In this document: positions 49,881 through 61,793 of the stretch, in pieces
Position numbering within the stretch: position 1 is the stretch's first letter
How the letters are laid out: every line of letters starts with the position of its first letter
Source: Taenia hydatigena
Taxonomy: Eukaryota; Platyhelminthes; Cestoda; Cyclophyllidea; Taeniidae
Length of the DNA: 64,000 nt
Reading direction: 5' to 3'
Assembly (NCBI GenBank): GCA_036345935.2
Contig: JADWOT020000001.1
Span: 28,200,353-28,264,352 of the forward strand
Position numbers and translations under genes: made by a program
Notes under the pieces: model-generated
Databases searched by the model: none
What the model saw: the letters and a program-made list of their open reading frames with translations, nothing else
Told to the model about the DNA's origin: nothing

Positions 49881-50035
49881 GCAAGTAAAGATCACATTCC
49901 GGCCACGTTGAAGGGTCCGCATGGGGTGACCAGCAGGTAACCCAAATGTTGTTAAGAGCGATCCCCTCAATTTACTCAAACAATGCATCAACACACTCCC
50001 AAAGGCATGTGTTTTTCAGGTCCCAGTTCTCACTG

Positions 50036-50272
50036 TCATAATGAGGACATAACCTCCTTCCTTGAGGTCAGGGCAGCGCTGACCACAGAAACGAGGAGGA
50101 AAGCACAGTTGTAGACGCTTAATCGGGCGTCTTTGGCACCTCTGGCTGCATTGCTCATGGTTACGAGCCAGATGCTAGTGTTGATATTGACTGCGTTGGT
50201 GATAGGGGATTCTCGGACATTGAGTATCGGTAGGAAATAAAATGCCTCTCTATATCGTCGCCCGAAAGACAA
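50036..50272 (-). pseudogene. Family E frame, copy 3
   Basis: A 78-codon minus frame, nearly the same as 27298-27530 (RRYREAF, then NTSIWLVTMSNAARGAKDARLS), and ending with a hydrophobic CAFLLVSVVSA. It shows the full length across the site of the 39-bp loss in the 33 kb copy. The product is unknown. Confidence 0.35.
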
Positions 50273-51044
50273 AAAGTAGTGTCGTTGCTGGTTCTGCTGT
50301 CATTACATCAGCACTTGCTAATGTTGATGGATCGCTGTCTGTTTCAGTATATCGGCATAGCTGAAGTAGACGTGGTAGACTGAACCGTTTTCTTTGGCCA
50401 AAAGCATTTGATGGATGCCCATCCTTATGCACAAGTATCATTATTCACCTTCGAGCCAGGAGTGTTTTCAGTCAAACAAGCTCAAACTTTATCACCATAT
50501 CTTATTTGCCATGTCGCCGATGAAATTTGTCGCCCACTTGTTCTTCCTTTTTTCATCCCGAGGAAGACGAAAGCCAAGAAGGGAGAGACATGCGCTTAAC
50601 TCATTGCACACCTTTCTGAACGCGTTTACATATTGCACAGGATGGAGCACACCGGTTCGGCTGGATGCAATTCGTCCATCAGTGCTTCAAGTTGGATTTA
50701 ACTCATTGTTCCTCTCTGCTATGTAGTGTTCAGCACCCATTCATTACTTTACTGGATCCTAGCAAGATCGTGTTATTGACAGTGATAGATCCAGATTTAT
50801 CGGTCTGATGGGGTTCGCCCTGTTCTACTAAGGTCGATGCGCACTAATGGTAGCCGTCCATTGAGGTGTCCAGAAGATGGCGAGAGAGTGCTGATGCAGC
50901 GATGGATCGCTTCCGAAAATGTAGGTCTTTAGGGAATGGAACGAGGTCGGTTAATTGCCTCAAAGCTGATTGTTAAACATTCATGTCATCCAAAGGCGAG
51001 CTACCGCCCCAACGATTGATGAGAAGCAGTCGGCAGACTTATTG

Positions 51045-52300
51045 GTCCCTACTTATTTTCGCCTATTAGCTGATAGTGACGTGACGCTAGAAAATGATGC
51101 ACCCGTGAATCTGGTCTGTGAGGCCAACTGAGTGGCGTGTGTGCCTCCCTCTGCCTCGTTGCAGCAACAATGTGCCTAGTCACGCCACCAAAGACACAGA
51201 AAGCCATTTAAATGCACGCACTATACGCGCCTTAAGGAAAGGGTAGTCAAGTGAAAGGAGATAAAAGCCAAAGTTTATGTCCCACCAATTGTACTTCACT
51301 CGTCGGGGCCGAGAACAGATAGAGCAGGTCGCTTAAACTGCGAAAATCTTTAAATTCTGTACGACTTATCTTCGTTGTCGAGAGGTTGCTTGCCCTTAAA
51401 GACCCTTTATCCAGCACCATTTGTATCGTCGACTCCCCAACTATCAGTCCTCTCATGTCAATACACTCAATCTTAAGCTTAAAGATTCAGATTTTAGTTT
51501 CTGTACGACGCCGCATTTGAGTCCTGGTAATCGGTGCCACAAAGAGGACAACTTCTCTTTAGGTGGTTGAGTAAAATAGTCCTCCCAATCGGACAAAATG
51601 CGGTGAGAGGTTAGCAGTGCTGAAATTTTTGTCGCTATCTGATTTCATGAATGCCTTGAATGCTGGAGGCGATCGCGCACTCCACTAGCCATCACCTCCC
51701 CCACTTGACGCATTAGTGGTCAACCCGTGAAATAACCTATGTCTTACCTCTAACAGCGGGGGTGACCCATTTGGCGTATTGGGCCGCATTTTGTGTCATC
51801 ATTGTCATTGAGTTGGCACTTTGTCACCGAACCATTCGCCAACGTTGACAAATCGGAAGCCATTTCGGCACATCGGCACATTTGCACTACATGTGCTTGA
51901 CGAAATGGTCCTTAATGTTGGACGGGAAGCTGTCTGCTCTAAATTCACTCGTTTTAGGTTAACAAAAGCTGCAAATTGGAATGATGGAGGAATGATTATT
52001 TGTGGTCAGATACCTTTGGGTACGGGCATGAAGGCGTAAACAAACCAGCAAATTTTTAGAAGTGTTTCACAGGCTCGACTTTCATACCCTTAGAAAGAGC
52101 AGAGTGAGAGTGGGCAACAAGCAGACTTTATTTGTACTGACGCAGTCCGGTAGACCAATTATCATCATACAAAAGAATCCAGATAGCTTCATTTGCCTTT
52201 CAATGCCATTTTCACAGACATAGGGCACATAGGTCAGGATGTTAATTTTAGGCAAACACTTAAAAGGAAAAGTTAATCATGCACTAGATCCGAGCCAAAT
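51045..52300. repeat. Dispersed block R3, copy 2
   Basis: Direct partner of 16020-17600 with several internal deletions. Near 51646 it briefly follows the 39.6 kb text (catgaatgccttgaatgc) before returning to the R3 text. No intact gene is seen. Confidence 0.7.
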
Positions 52301-52439
52301 TACTGCGGTCACCACATGAGAGAAATGCAGGTATGCGAGCGCCTCATGTTTCGTGACTAGAAAGTCATCGATTGTGACAGAGGTAGTACATAGTGGAACC
52401 ACATACCAATAATGCCGACTCAGAACGAACTAGATTTTC

Positions 52440-52700
52440 ATAAGGGTGAATGGTTGTAGGAGAAGTAGAACCGCCTCGCCTCCCTTGCTACGAGTGCACT
52501 GAGAGCAAGAAGCAAGCGCTCTTCATTGTTGGCACAATAAATAGAGCAGAGCGACGAGAGTTGCGCTGATTCGAGCAGTACCCTTCTCCATCGAAGGCAG
52601 ATGACGACGGTTCCGTAGCATGAAGTGTGTTCGTCGAACACTTCGCGTCTATCATTGAGGGCTAATTACTTAAGTATATCTATCGCAGATACGCCGATGT
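52440..52700 (-). repeat. Dispersed SPYS-family copy, minus strand
   Basis: It aligns on the minus strand with 39270-39440 and 61506-61760 (the text around gcaagaagcaagcgctc, then gcagatgacgacg). The frame is broken, giving only short pieces. Confidence 0.4.
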
Positions 52701-55700
52701 AATGAAGCCTTTGACGAACTGTCTCTTTTGCCGAGTAACGCGGCAGTCATTCTGGTGGTTAAAATCGGCAAGGAAGCGTGCGTGTCGGCGAATCTTCCAC
52801 TGCGCGATAGCATTCGTCCTTCTGTGAGCGTGCATTATTCTCATCACTTAACCTCGCTCATGTCATCAGTAATGTAGAATGTCCTCTGTCTGCACTCAAT
52901 TCATTGGTTTGGGAAGAGCAAAGTGAAACCAGAAACCAATCATGAATGCTAGTTGGTCAGTTATTTATCGAGTTCGCTTCCTGGTCAATCCTCTCTCTGA
53001 CTGCAACACCAGCATGAAGCAGTTTGGGAAGTGTGTCAATTGTTGTTCACAATAATATGCTGTGAGAGGCTGAATATCGCTTAAAGGATCTCACAGACGA
53101 AACACAGGATTATCAACAAATAAGAACTCTGAACCGAGCCACAGTCTCTTCATATCAGTGATACCATCGTGGGTATTGAGTTACGGTAGCCTCCACACGC
53201 TCTTCACTGACACGCAAGATGTCCACCAAAAGTGCCCTCAGATGTTTCTCTGTTACTTTTACTCTTGGTGACTCATTGGCGTCCAAATTTTCAAAAATGT
53301 GCCGACCAGAAGAAGGAAAGCTACAGCATCGATTAGACGCAGGAGAGCGAAGTGTTACGGGTTCTCACAGCCCCAGTGAACCCCAAGTCTTCCGACAATT
53401 GCTCACAGGTCAAGAGCCATCAGTAACCATCAACATGGACTCATACGTAAGGGCCTTCTCCGCTGTTCGATTTCCTTGCCAGATCCCATTCACTTAGTCG
53501 CACCTTGACTCATTCGTTAAATGGCCAACAGTGCCTCAGTCTTCTGGCCTCTATCCGATGAGTTCCTCCATTCTCGTTTGACTAAACCATCTACCTGACC
53601 TACTAACTGCTAAACTGACTAGTTTCCAGCACGGCTTACCCCATTATAGTGTCTACTTTCTCTGGAGGCACTGATGCCACCCCTCCAGACCTTGATGTCT
53701 TCATGACGAAGGGGCTAGCAATGATGTGGCTCATTGCAGATGGGTAAATTAGAATTTATTGGTGGGTATGCCCAAAGAACTGGAAGATATTGTTGCAAAA
53801 TATCAACACAAATTTCGTGTGCGTGACAGCGAGTGGTCAGGAAGGCGATGTGAGTCGCTGTTGCGAGCGTGGATCGAGTGTAACAAATCCAGCGAATAAT
53901 GCTGTGCTGCAGGGTATTTGGTGGTCATGTTGTGAGAGTGAGCGATAGGTTGAGGTGAGGAGAGCAAATGAAAGAAAATGGGATGACGCGATTTGTAGCT
54001 AAAGAGGAGGGAGCATGTGGCAACGTGCTCGTAGATTTAGATGCATGGATTCGCAAGTTGTGGGATGATTACAAAATTTAGTGCCAATTCATTAATGATA
54101 ATCTTGCTTGCGACTTGTCGAGTTTTTCAAGTCGTTGTCATCTGTTTAGGTGCTAAGATTTAGTCGAACAAAATTTCTGTCATCGAACAGCACTTCTTTT
54201 ACTAAATCTAAGCTTTGTACTGAATAAGTAGGTGATGTCATGCTTTCAATTTACCCTACACTCGTAAAATTAGCACTGAACAGCCTCTGGTGTCAAATGT
54301 TTGGAATCACATCTCGCAAACTTGGCAAGGTTGACTGGTCAGTGTTTGCACAACTCGCAATGTAACACTTCAAATTCTGACCAAACTGTCTGACGATGGT
54401 GGCCACTTCCACGATGATGGCCACCGTGGAGGCAATTGAGGCTTGTTGCGAAACGAGCAATGGTAGGATGTCAGGCTCTTGTGTTCATCGTCACCGTCGC
54501 CGAGATTGCTACAGCTGCTGGAGAGTTGATGAGTAAAGACACGCTTCCAACTGTCAAATAGATCTACCAGTTTTGGCTCGCTTGCCTTGCTGGACCATTC
54601 TCTTAGTCAGGTGATGGGCGTTCTGAAGACATGCTTCTCGTTAAGGAAGAGAACTAAATCCATAATGGCAACGATGACTAGGAAGCAGCGTAAGGCTACT
54701 TCCGTTCCATTGCGACGGGTAGTGTAGGGAAACTTCATTGTGGACACTTCTACGGATAAGTTGCTAAACTTTTGACCTCGAAGATGGAAATGGGGTGCAA
54801 GGAGCAGCCTCACCTTGCATGGAGGATGACATTCCCTCATTTCGGAAAAAAGTCGTTTAAAAGAGGCTTCAACGAGGTGCGTTATCACCATATTGCAAGT
54901 TAGCTGTACTGGGTGATTACTCTGTCACGATGCAGGAGCTGTCAGCTCACCTGCGTTTTTCACATGCCGCCAACCCCATCTATATGTATCAACACATTGT
55001 AAAATGCAACATTTCAGGTCAGGTCTAACATTTGGCCCACACACACTCAGGTATCAACCAGGCGTTAACCACTTGAATAACTTGTAATTCGTTCGTGATA
55101 CTGTCAAACCAAAGGATTCCAATCCTTTAGGCTATAGCGAGTATGTATGGTGGTAGCTGTCAGTATATGCTTCTAAGCGATGATTAAACAAAGCAACCGA
55201 AGAAATACACCACTTTCTCCCCTACTCGACAGCTATGAGCAACTGCAAGACGTCAACGGGACTGCAGAGAGCTTCTCATGATGTGCTCAATATCCCGCGA
55301 GGCGACTTGGTAGGGACGCACGCCTTAAGGGTGTGCGGCGTCTTACTGACCACAAGCCTAGTAATGGCATCAACTGACTGAGGCACAACGTTCCACTATT
55401 GCGTTTGGCAGTACGATGGGCAAATCGTGGTCATGTATCAGTGGACTTGACTTTTTAAAGGCACATCCACTAGCCCCGATAAATTTTAGGCCTCGCCTGA
55501 CTTCATCCTTACAACAGTCTAGTCGGCTTTACTATTGCATTCGTCACGCTTGCTTCTTGCAAGTGTGCTACCCACAGAGGTGTTCTTCCGACTAAGCGAA
55601 TCCTCGTGATTTCAGGGGTGTTGGGTCCCACTAGGGAGATATGAGACAGAAAAGAACAAATAAGAGAGAATTTTTCTTATTTCCTTGCTCGTCAGACTCT

Positions 55701-56100
55701 ACTGCTGTGAGTAGCTGTCCCTGACTTCCTCTGAGTTACCACTGCCTGTGATATTTGATTAACGCGATAGCTGGCTTAGTCCAACGGGTCAGATGATAAA
55801 TGAGCAGCGGGTACTTAAGAGAGATTAAGATGAGTAGCATGAGAGTCTCGAATGCAGATACTGTTAAATACTCAAACGGGAACTAAGAACATGGCTTTTG
55901 ATTTTAAGGAATTGATTAGTAAAGATTTGTTAAGGTATCACAGGATCGGATGAGTGAGTAGAAGAAGGGAAGGCAGAGAGAGCTGGACTTCTTAAAGAGG
56001 GGAACGGGTGGATGCCACAATCGCTACTCTTGATGAGCTACAGTATTTGAAGCAACTTTTAAGCATTCCTAGATTTTCCCTCTTTTATAAAAAACGCGAA
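52701..56100. other. Mostly single-copy stretch with two anonymous frames
   Basis: A 92-codon plus frame at 53219-53497 contains a block around Q-V-x-x-Q-L-x-x-GQE-x-SVT that recurs in the same frame at 60400-60924. A 94-codon minus frame at 54607-54891 ends with a hydrophobic stretch (LRCFLVIVAIMDLVLFL) that could be a membrane segment. Neither has a convincing promoter, splice site or recognised domain. The remainder shows nothing. Confidence 0.35.
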
Positions 56101-56107
56101 ACTACGT

Positions 56108-57310
56108 GTGCCACATAACACGCACTACACTCAGCAAGGGACTTTCCGGTCTTGTTGCGGTCTCCTTTCCACAGTCAAGCTATTTCAGTCACGAGGCGCA
56201 CACGCACCTACCTTCCCACGCAAGTACACAAGTGAGCTGACTGATTGGCAGATGGGCACGGAAAAACGTCTCGCAGATGCATTCGTTGTCTGACCTCATC
56301 ACCAAGTCACCGAAGTGTTGGAAGGGCTATATGGCTGGCTCATCAATCGTCGACAACTCCAACAAGCCTATGGAGGGTTGGTACACATCTACATCAACTT
56401 CAAACATTCCACTATGGACTAGTGCATCCAACTTTGCTGCATAATGAACTACAAGCCTGAACATTTGCCTTTCTCCTTCACCTGACTTAAGAGGCGTATC
56501 AGGCTGTCCATAGGGCAGTGCAATTACAGTCAACTTGCACAGCCGTAGTCGTTTCCGCCTCATTGCTAATTACTGTGCTCAGACCTGCTTACTGATCACT
56601 TCCTAAACTTATTTGGTCACGAGATCTCAGTCTGTGCTACTAGTGGGCATGTTTTCAGTGTTCTTGGTAACCGATCCACTGGTTTGCGAGGTATAGATCC
56701 CCTCCAAACAACACACCTTTAGTGGCAGCCAGTACCGTGATCATTGCACCTCCTTCTAGTACAAAATATCCTTCAGACATCGTGGATGCCAGAGTCTCGG
56801 AGAATGGCAGCTGAATATTCACTTCATCATCATGAGGCGTAATTAGTGGATCCTCTTTAACCTCCTGCGCAAGTTGACCGTAATTGCATTAATGGAGTAG
56901 GATTCGCCACTCCTCCATGGACAGATGTGCACGCCACTTAAGACAGCTGAGAGAGGGTGGTGGATATTCAGCCTTCTAGTTTATTTTGGGTCAAGTTTGG
57001 ATGTGCTAGCCCATAGTGTAATGTTTGAAGTTGACGTAGACAAGCACTACCTCTACGTATGTTTGCTTGAGGTGTCGGACATAAACATGACGTCTTACTA
57101 GCCTATTCACCAATTAGTCAGTTCGCTCGTTTGCTTGCATGAGAAGACGGGCATGTGGACGACTCATGACTGAAGTAGCTAGACTGTGAGAAGCAGGACA
57201 CTATCATTTTATTCTTCCACATAGGTGCTCAATTATCTCAAATTGAAACCTATGCTCCCAGCTACCATCTGAGCACTCAATAGCACTTGCATTTAAAGCA
57301 CTCATGCTAC
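56108..57310. repeat. Composite of dispersed repeats
   Basis: Positions 56268-56580 pair with 20083-20420, 56700-56815 with 14070-14175, and 57225-57275 with 14225-14285. The piece 56995-57175 resembles 61205-61440 (gaagttgacgtagac/gaagttggcatagac, then a cgtttg/ttggcctgcatg word) and, inverted, 56380-56420. No gene is supported. Confidence 0.5.
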
Positions 57311-58969
57311 TCATCCTTACCTCTCTTGAGTACTCGTTAGCATTCATGCTCCGACCCATTCAGCTGCTCAACTACCTCGTTAACAGACTATTTTAAATAA
57401 GAGTAGGATAGGAGCAGCAACGCACAGCAGTAGACTCTCCTATGAGGCTAACACAAGCAACCGATTCATAGCAAATGGAATCATCGTGTGATTATGTCTT
57501 CTTTGTACTTCTCGTCAAGCATGCTGCGCTGACTGACGCATCAGGATTCGAAAAGGCCATGTTGATTACAGCCTTCACATTGTCATCACATGCTTCTAGT
57601 GCTCGTTTCGCCTGCATACGAAAAATAATAAGCACACTCTAGTGGTGAGCAGGCGCCTTCTCACGAGGCGGTTTGTGCACGGCTCTCCCGTGTACTCCAG
57701 TAGGCAGACGTTAGAAGCACGCACATGCACCACTGAAATAACGCAAGCAGCACCAGACCACATAGATCTTAGATGCCTTTTATGGTTGACAATCGTTTCC
57801 TTCACGTAGGCTCTTTATGATGGCCAAAGAGGCGTGGCATTAAAACGCTATTATTGAGGGGTCAGTAGACCTGTGATGGAATCTTCTGGGTAAAGAAGCA
57901 GGGGAGGAATGCAACTCACAAGATCCTCCTTAATATCCATTTCAAGCAGTGGCAAAGGCATCCAAGTGTTCCATCAGCTAGTTCGACGCTGCCTCCGTGT
58001 TCGAGATGGTTGTTAGACGGACACGCTGACAGGCGTTGCGTGTAAAGCCCACTCCTTGACCGCTATAACTCTTGGTAACTGGTTTCACCTAGCAGATACG
58101 ATTAAAGCAAATCAAGTTCTAAAGACTACAACCAAATACGGCTCATGACTCATTGCTGTGACTCTTAAAGATAAACAGGAGGATGTCGTCTTCGATTTAA
58201 TTGTAAGCCTAAAGGAAGGTGCTTAGTAGAGTAAAAGAGGGAAGCGCCATCACTTCGATGAACGAGGAACGAAAAGGCACATCACAATCAAATGCCGCTA
58301 GCACAAGTAATCCAGCAAGAATAAACCAAACAAGATCTTTGAGACACCTAACAATCAATAGGTAGCAAGAATATCATAAGCCATTTATTTTCTGACCCAG
58401 GACTGATTGCTTTTAACTCAAAAACTAGTATGAGGACCGACGCACAAAATCACTCATCACGGGTGCTATAAACGAAGCTCAAAACACATAAACAATTAAA
58501 TTTTATATTATTTAATTACGCATTTGAGTACAAAGGTCTTTTCCATCACCTAAGAGATGGTCTACATTGTAGAAGCTGGTGGTCCTCCTCTCACAACTTG
58601 TGGTAGCATAATACAATCGCTTTAAGCGTTTTTAGAAGCAACTTAAAATCCTTTAATGCAAAAGTAGGAAATTTGGATAGAAAAATGTGTGACGCTGGCC
58701 TCTAAGTGATTTCAAATTCATGCAGGAACCAGTAGAAACAGAAACATCTTTGGAAATTAGCAAGTGGCAGTATCTGCTCAAATGACTCGTTAGTAGCATG
58801 TGCTATCCACAACTCAAATAGTACGCTTCCCAATACAAGTTTAAATGGTTTATAAAATTTAACAGTCTATCAGAGAACCGACCAAATATAGCTGCTGCCA
58901 ACAAACGCTAAGCACAACACCCTCACCGAATCGAAGCCCACGGGCAGCACCCAGAGTGGAAAGGGCTAG
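57311..58969. other. Gene-free stretch
   Basis: No gene or clear repeat partner is seen. A+T content rises after about 58200. Frames are under 70 codons. Confidence 0.45.
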
Positions 58970-60400
58970 CTACCATCCACATTGTGCGCGTCCATCCACA
59001 GGAGGAGTTGGGTCTAACTACTTAGCCACATTCAAATTTTGTAAGAGCCAAAGCCGATCCAGAGAGAATTTGAGCATCTGCATGCTTTGGATGTGCGGAA
59101 ATGTGAGCAAGTGACAGGAACGAAGCACCATCGTCCATTCACCGAGCGGATCAGATACCTGAGAAATGAAATCTCGCACTGCACCTGCGCCGAATAAGTC
59201 GCGATGTAGACCTGTTCAAATAAAATATTAGTGCGCAACATTTGTCAGCAGTCGGCTCCTCCCAGCACTGACATTAGACCCTTCCCCATTCAAAGACGCC
59301 TTCGTCTTCTCTGCTTCCATCTTGCCCTCCCTATGAACAGTAACCTCGTTCGTGTTTGTTGCTGCCTTTAGCGATTTCAGCAGGTAGAGAACTGTCCCTT
59401 CTCGTTCCTTGTATTGGACATGCTAGGCAGAGGTTGTTGAACCCAAAGTACAACAAGGATTGCAATCGGGCAGGATGCTTGAAAGGACTAATGGACGAGA
59501 TGGTTTGCTGAAGCAGTTAAGGAAAATGTGGTAGCTGAATGGCTACTGTGGCTAGACGCCCAAATCGATGGGTAAAAGAAGAAGAAAAGAAGTGAACGGA
59601 TGATGTACGAGTAGCATGTGGATGGATGGATTGATGGCCGGTTGAAAGAAGGTCCACGTAAATGCAAAGGTAAGCCAACCATAGAACGCATACTTCGTAA
59701 ATGATTGGAATGCTTGGTGCGTGCATGAATGCAGCCGAGATGGATGAGTGCAGATGCTCAACCTTGCTCTGGAGCAGATCTGGCCCCCGCAAAAGTTGGA
59801 TGTGGCCAATTAGCTAGACCTAAACTCTCCTGTGGGTGAACCTAATTGGGTGGGTGAACGTGCACAAATAAATGTCGATTAGACCCTTCTGTTCGTGCGT
59901 AGTGTTGGCGACCTTCAACATGGCGAGGAGTTTAGTTGGTGGGTAGTAGCTATCCGTGGTCGATTTCCTGGCATACTGCAATAGGTCCGGCGTTCATCCC
60001 ATCCGACTTGACCATCGCTTTCTGAGACCGAGTAGCTTAAATGTAGGTGGGCGGCATTCTCCATTACTAGTCGCATGAGTAACGAGGTAGCTTGATAAGG
60101 ATGAAGGACGTCGTCGTCGTCGCCTTTGTGACAGATGCTGCTGCGAGGAGGCAGAGATACATGCACACGCGCCGCTCTGCTGACACGAACGGCTTGATCA
60201 TCCAATACACTACATCACCCACTAATGGATGCAGACCACGAGTGGCTTCGTCAAGTAGGCACATTTGTAATATTTATACGCTGGACTAAGTAGTTCTCAA
60301 GGTTGGACGAAGAGCGTTTGACGAATACGATTCTTTACACAGAACTGGCATCATTTTTGCCTTCAAAGGAGAATAGGACTCGCTCTGCCTGCCCTCACTT
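58970..60400. repeat. Foldback-like element, copy 2
   Basis: Direct partner of 14475-15890. It contains inverted arms: about 58985-59095 is the reverse complement, with substitutions, of about 59750-59850. The arms share ccacaggag, ggtcta, a ggccacat/agccacat word and tttgagcatctgca/gttgagcatctgca. About 650 bp lie between. The minus frame around HQAFQSFTKY is shared with the 15 kb copy, which lacks about 33 bp of it. No transposase is seen. Confidence 0.5.
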
Positions 60401-60924
60401 TGAATCACAGTAACCTTAAAACGCTCTTTGATGGCGTGCACGGAGGTGTAAATCGCTCATCGGTGTTTTTATTGCTGTGGGGTGGAGCACGGATGCCACT
60501 TGTATCTATTCTGAAGAGACACCTATCGGTAATAGGAAGGCGATGGCATCGATGGATGCTAGGAGATCGAGACGCTAGAGGTGTTTGCAATTCCGCCGAA
60601 AATCAAGTCTGCTCTCAACCACTCAGAGGTCAAGAGCAATCAGTTACTAGTCGGATTGACCACCGCATCAACCATCAATGGCCACAGACCTGTATCTTTA
60701 CTTCAGCGAATTTCCCAGTAAGCAGGTTGTGCAGGCACTGCTTCTTTTTGGCTGGAACACCATGTTGCGGTCGCTACAATCGCAAAGAACTAGCTTCTAG
60801 GCAGAGCGAGTTGTTACGGTGTGAAATTCCTGGCTGTAAATTCAGCAGCGGTGCGCCAACGCATCCGCATGAGTGCGATGGAGTGTGTGCATGCAGGCAA
60901 CTTTCTCCATCACTGGTAATGTGA
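60400..60924 (+). CDS. Longest open frame (174 codons), hypothetical
   Basis: The frame is open over 525 bp. A middle block (about residues 45-85, with SAENQVCSQPLRGQEQSVT) is related, in the same frame, to 53219-53497 (SEPQVFRQLLTGQEPSVT). The last third is rich in Cys (CRHCF, CCGRY, CEIPGC, CACRQ) without a spacing I recognise as a zinc finger. Its end overlaps, on the other strand, a SPYS-family-like piece (60842-61081). It begins right at the edge of the 59 kb element. It could be a remnant of an element ORF or chance. Confidence 0.25.
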   Translation: MNHSNLKTLFDGVHGGVNRSSVFLLLWGGARMPLVSILKRHLSVIGRRWHRWMLGDRDARGVCNSAENQVCSQPLRGQEQSVTSRIDHRINHQWPQTCIFTSANFPVSRLCRHCFFLAGTPCCGRYNRKELASRQSELLRCEIPGCKFSSGAPTHPHECDGVCACRQLSPSLVM

Positions 60925-61204
60925 TGAAGGAGGTAGAGTGATGAAGGTTAAGCACAATTATAGAGGGACTAGTTTTATCACTGCATTGCTTTGTCCCTTT
61001 AATAAGTGCCGCTCTAATTAGCCGAAGATGGAGGCACACACGCCGGCCTGCCAATTTGCACGGCCAGATTGACCACCGCATAATCCACCAACGTTGATAG
61101 TGCTTTAGCTGCGCCTTTGCATTGGCTCCTTTGCAGCATACATTTGTTGGATTAAATAATCATCTTGGTTGAATGAGACGCGCTTGGTAAACACAGGATC
61201 CCAT

Positions 61205-61793
61205 GAGGAGATGCTTGAAGTTGGCATAGACGGGTATCACCTCTCCGTGGGTTCGTTTGAGTTGTCGGTAATAGATGATTTCTCTGCAATGAAGTCATAT
61301 CGTCTTCCGCTCCCACGTTTAATGGGCTAGCTGTTTAGCACTTTTGGCATCGGTGGCATAACAATGTTGTCCATCTTTCATTCACTCAGTTTATCGAAAA
61401 TGAACTCGCTTGTTGGCCTGCATGGACAGGCAGCTGTGCGCTACTCGTGACAGGAGAAGATAGATTGTGGTCCTTCATTTAATTTCGTTCTCCAATCAAT
61501 TTACTTCAATATGCCGCAGGTTCCTTGCTACTCCCTTCCTCCTTGGCTTTGTTTCCTTGAGACGAGTAGGGTGAGAGCAAGTGGCGAGTACTCTTAATTG
61601 CTGGTGATGCAGTGAGCGAAGCAGAGTGATGAGGGTTATGCTGCCTTGGGGAGTCCATATCGCCCTTGAAGGAGGATGACGACGCTTTCGTAGTGAAAGG
61701 CGTGTTCGCCGATCGCTTCTCGGCTAGCAATGATGAATACTCAGCCAAGCATATACACAGCGAATATGCCGACATGAGAGGGCGCTTGGGCAT
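61205..61793. repeat. Dispersed repeat pieces, including a minus SPYS-family frame (61506-61793)
   Basis: The first part (61205-61440) relates to 56995-57175. The second part has a 95-codon minus frame with QHNPHHSASLTASPA and LLSPYSSQGNKAKEE, the longest C-terminal version of the SPYS pattern, parallel to the 38.3 kb frame. Both frames give similar peptide order with many differences, consistent with an old coding repeat of unknown product. Confidence 0.45.

Larger units (their letters stand above)
49141..51043. repeat. Inverted copy of block D with ~1.35 kb deletion
   Basis: Read on the minus strand, 51043-49895 follows 26520-27671 and 49865-49141 follows 29025-29720. The join near 49885 (ctttacttgcgtacg on the minus strand) fuses the gatcttta end of the first part to the cttgcgtacg start of the second, so the deletion is clean. 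The right edge at 51043/51045 is sharp, with block R3 beginning immediately in the other orientation. Confidence 0.75.
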
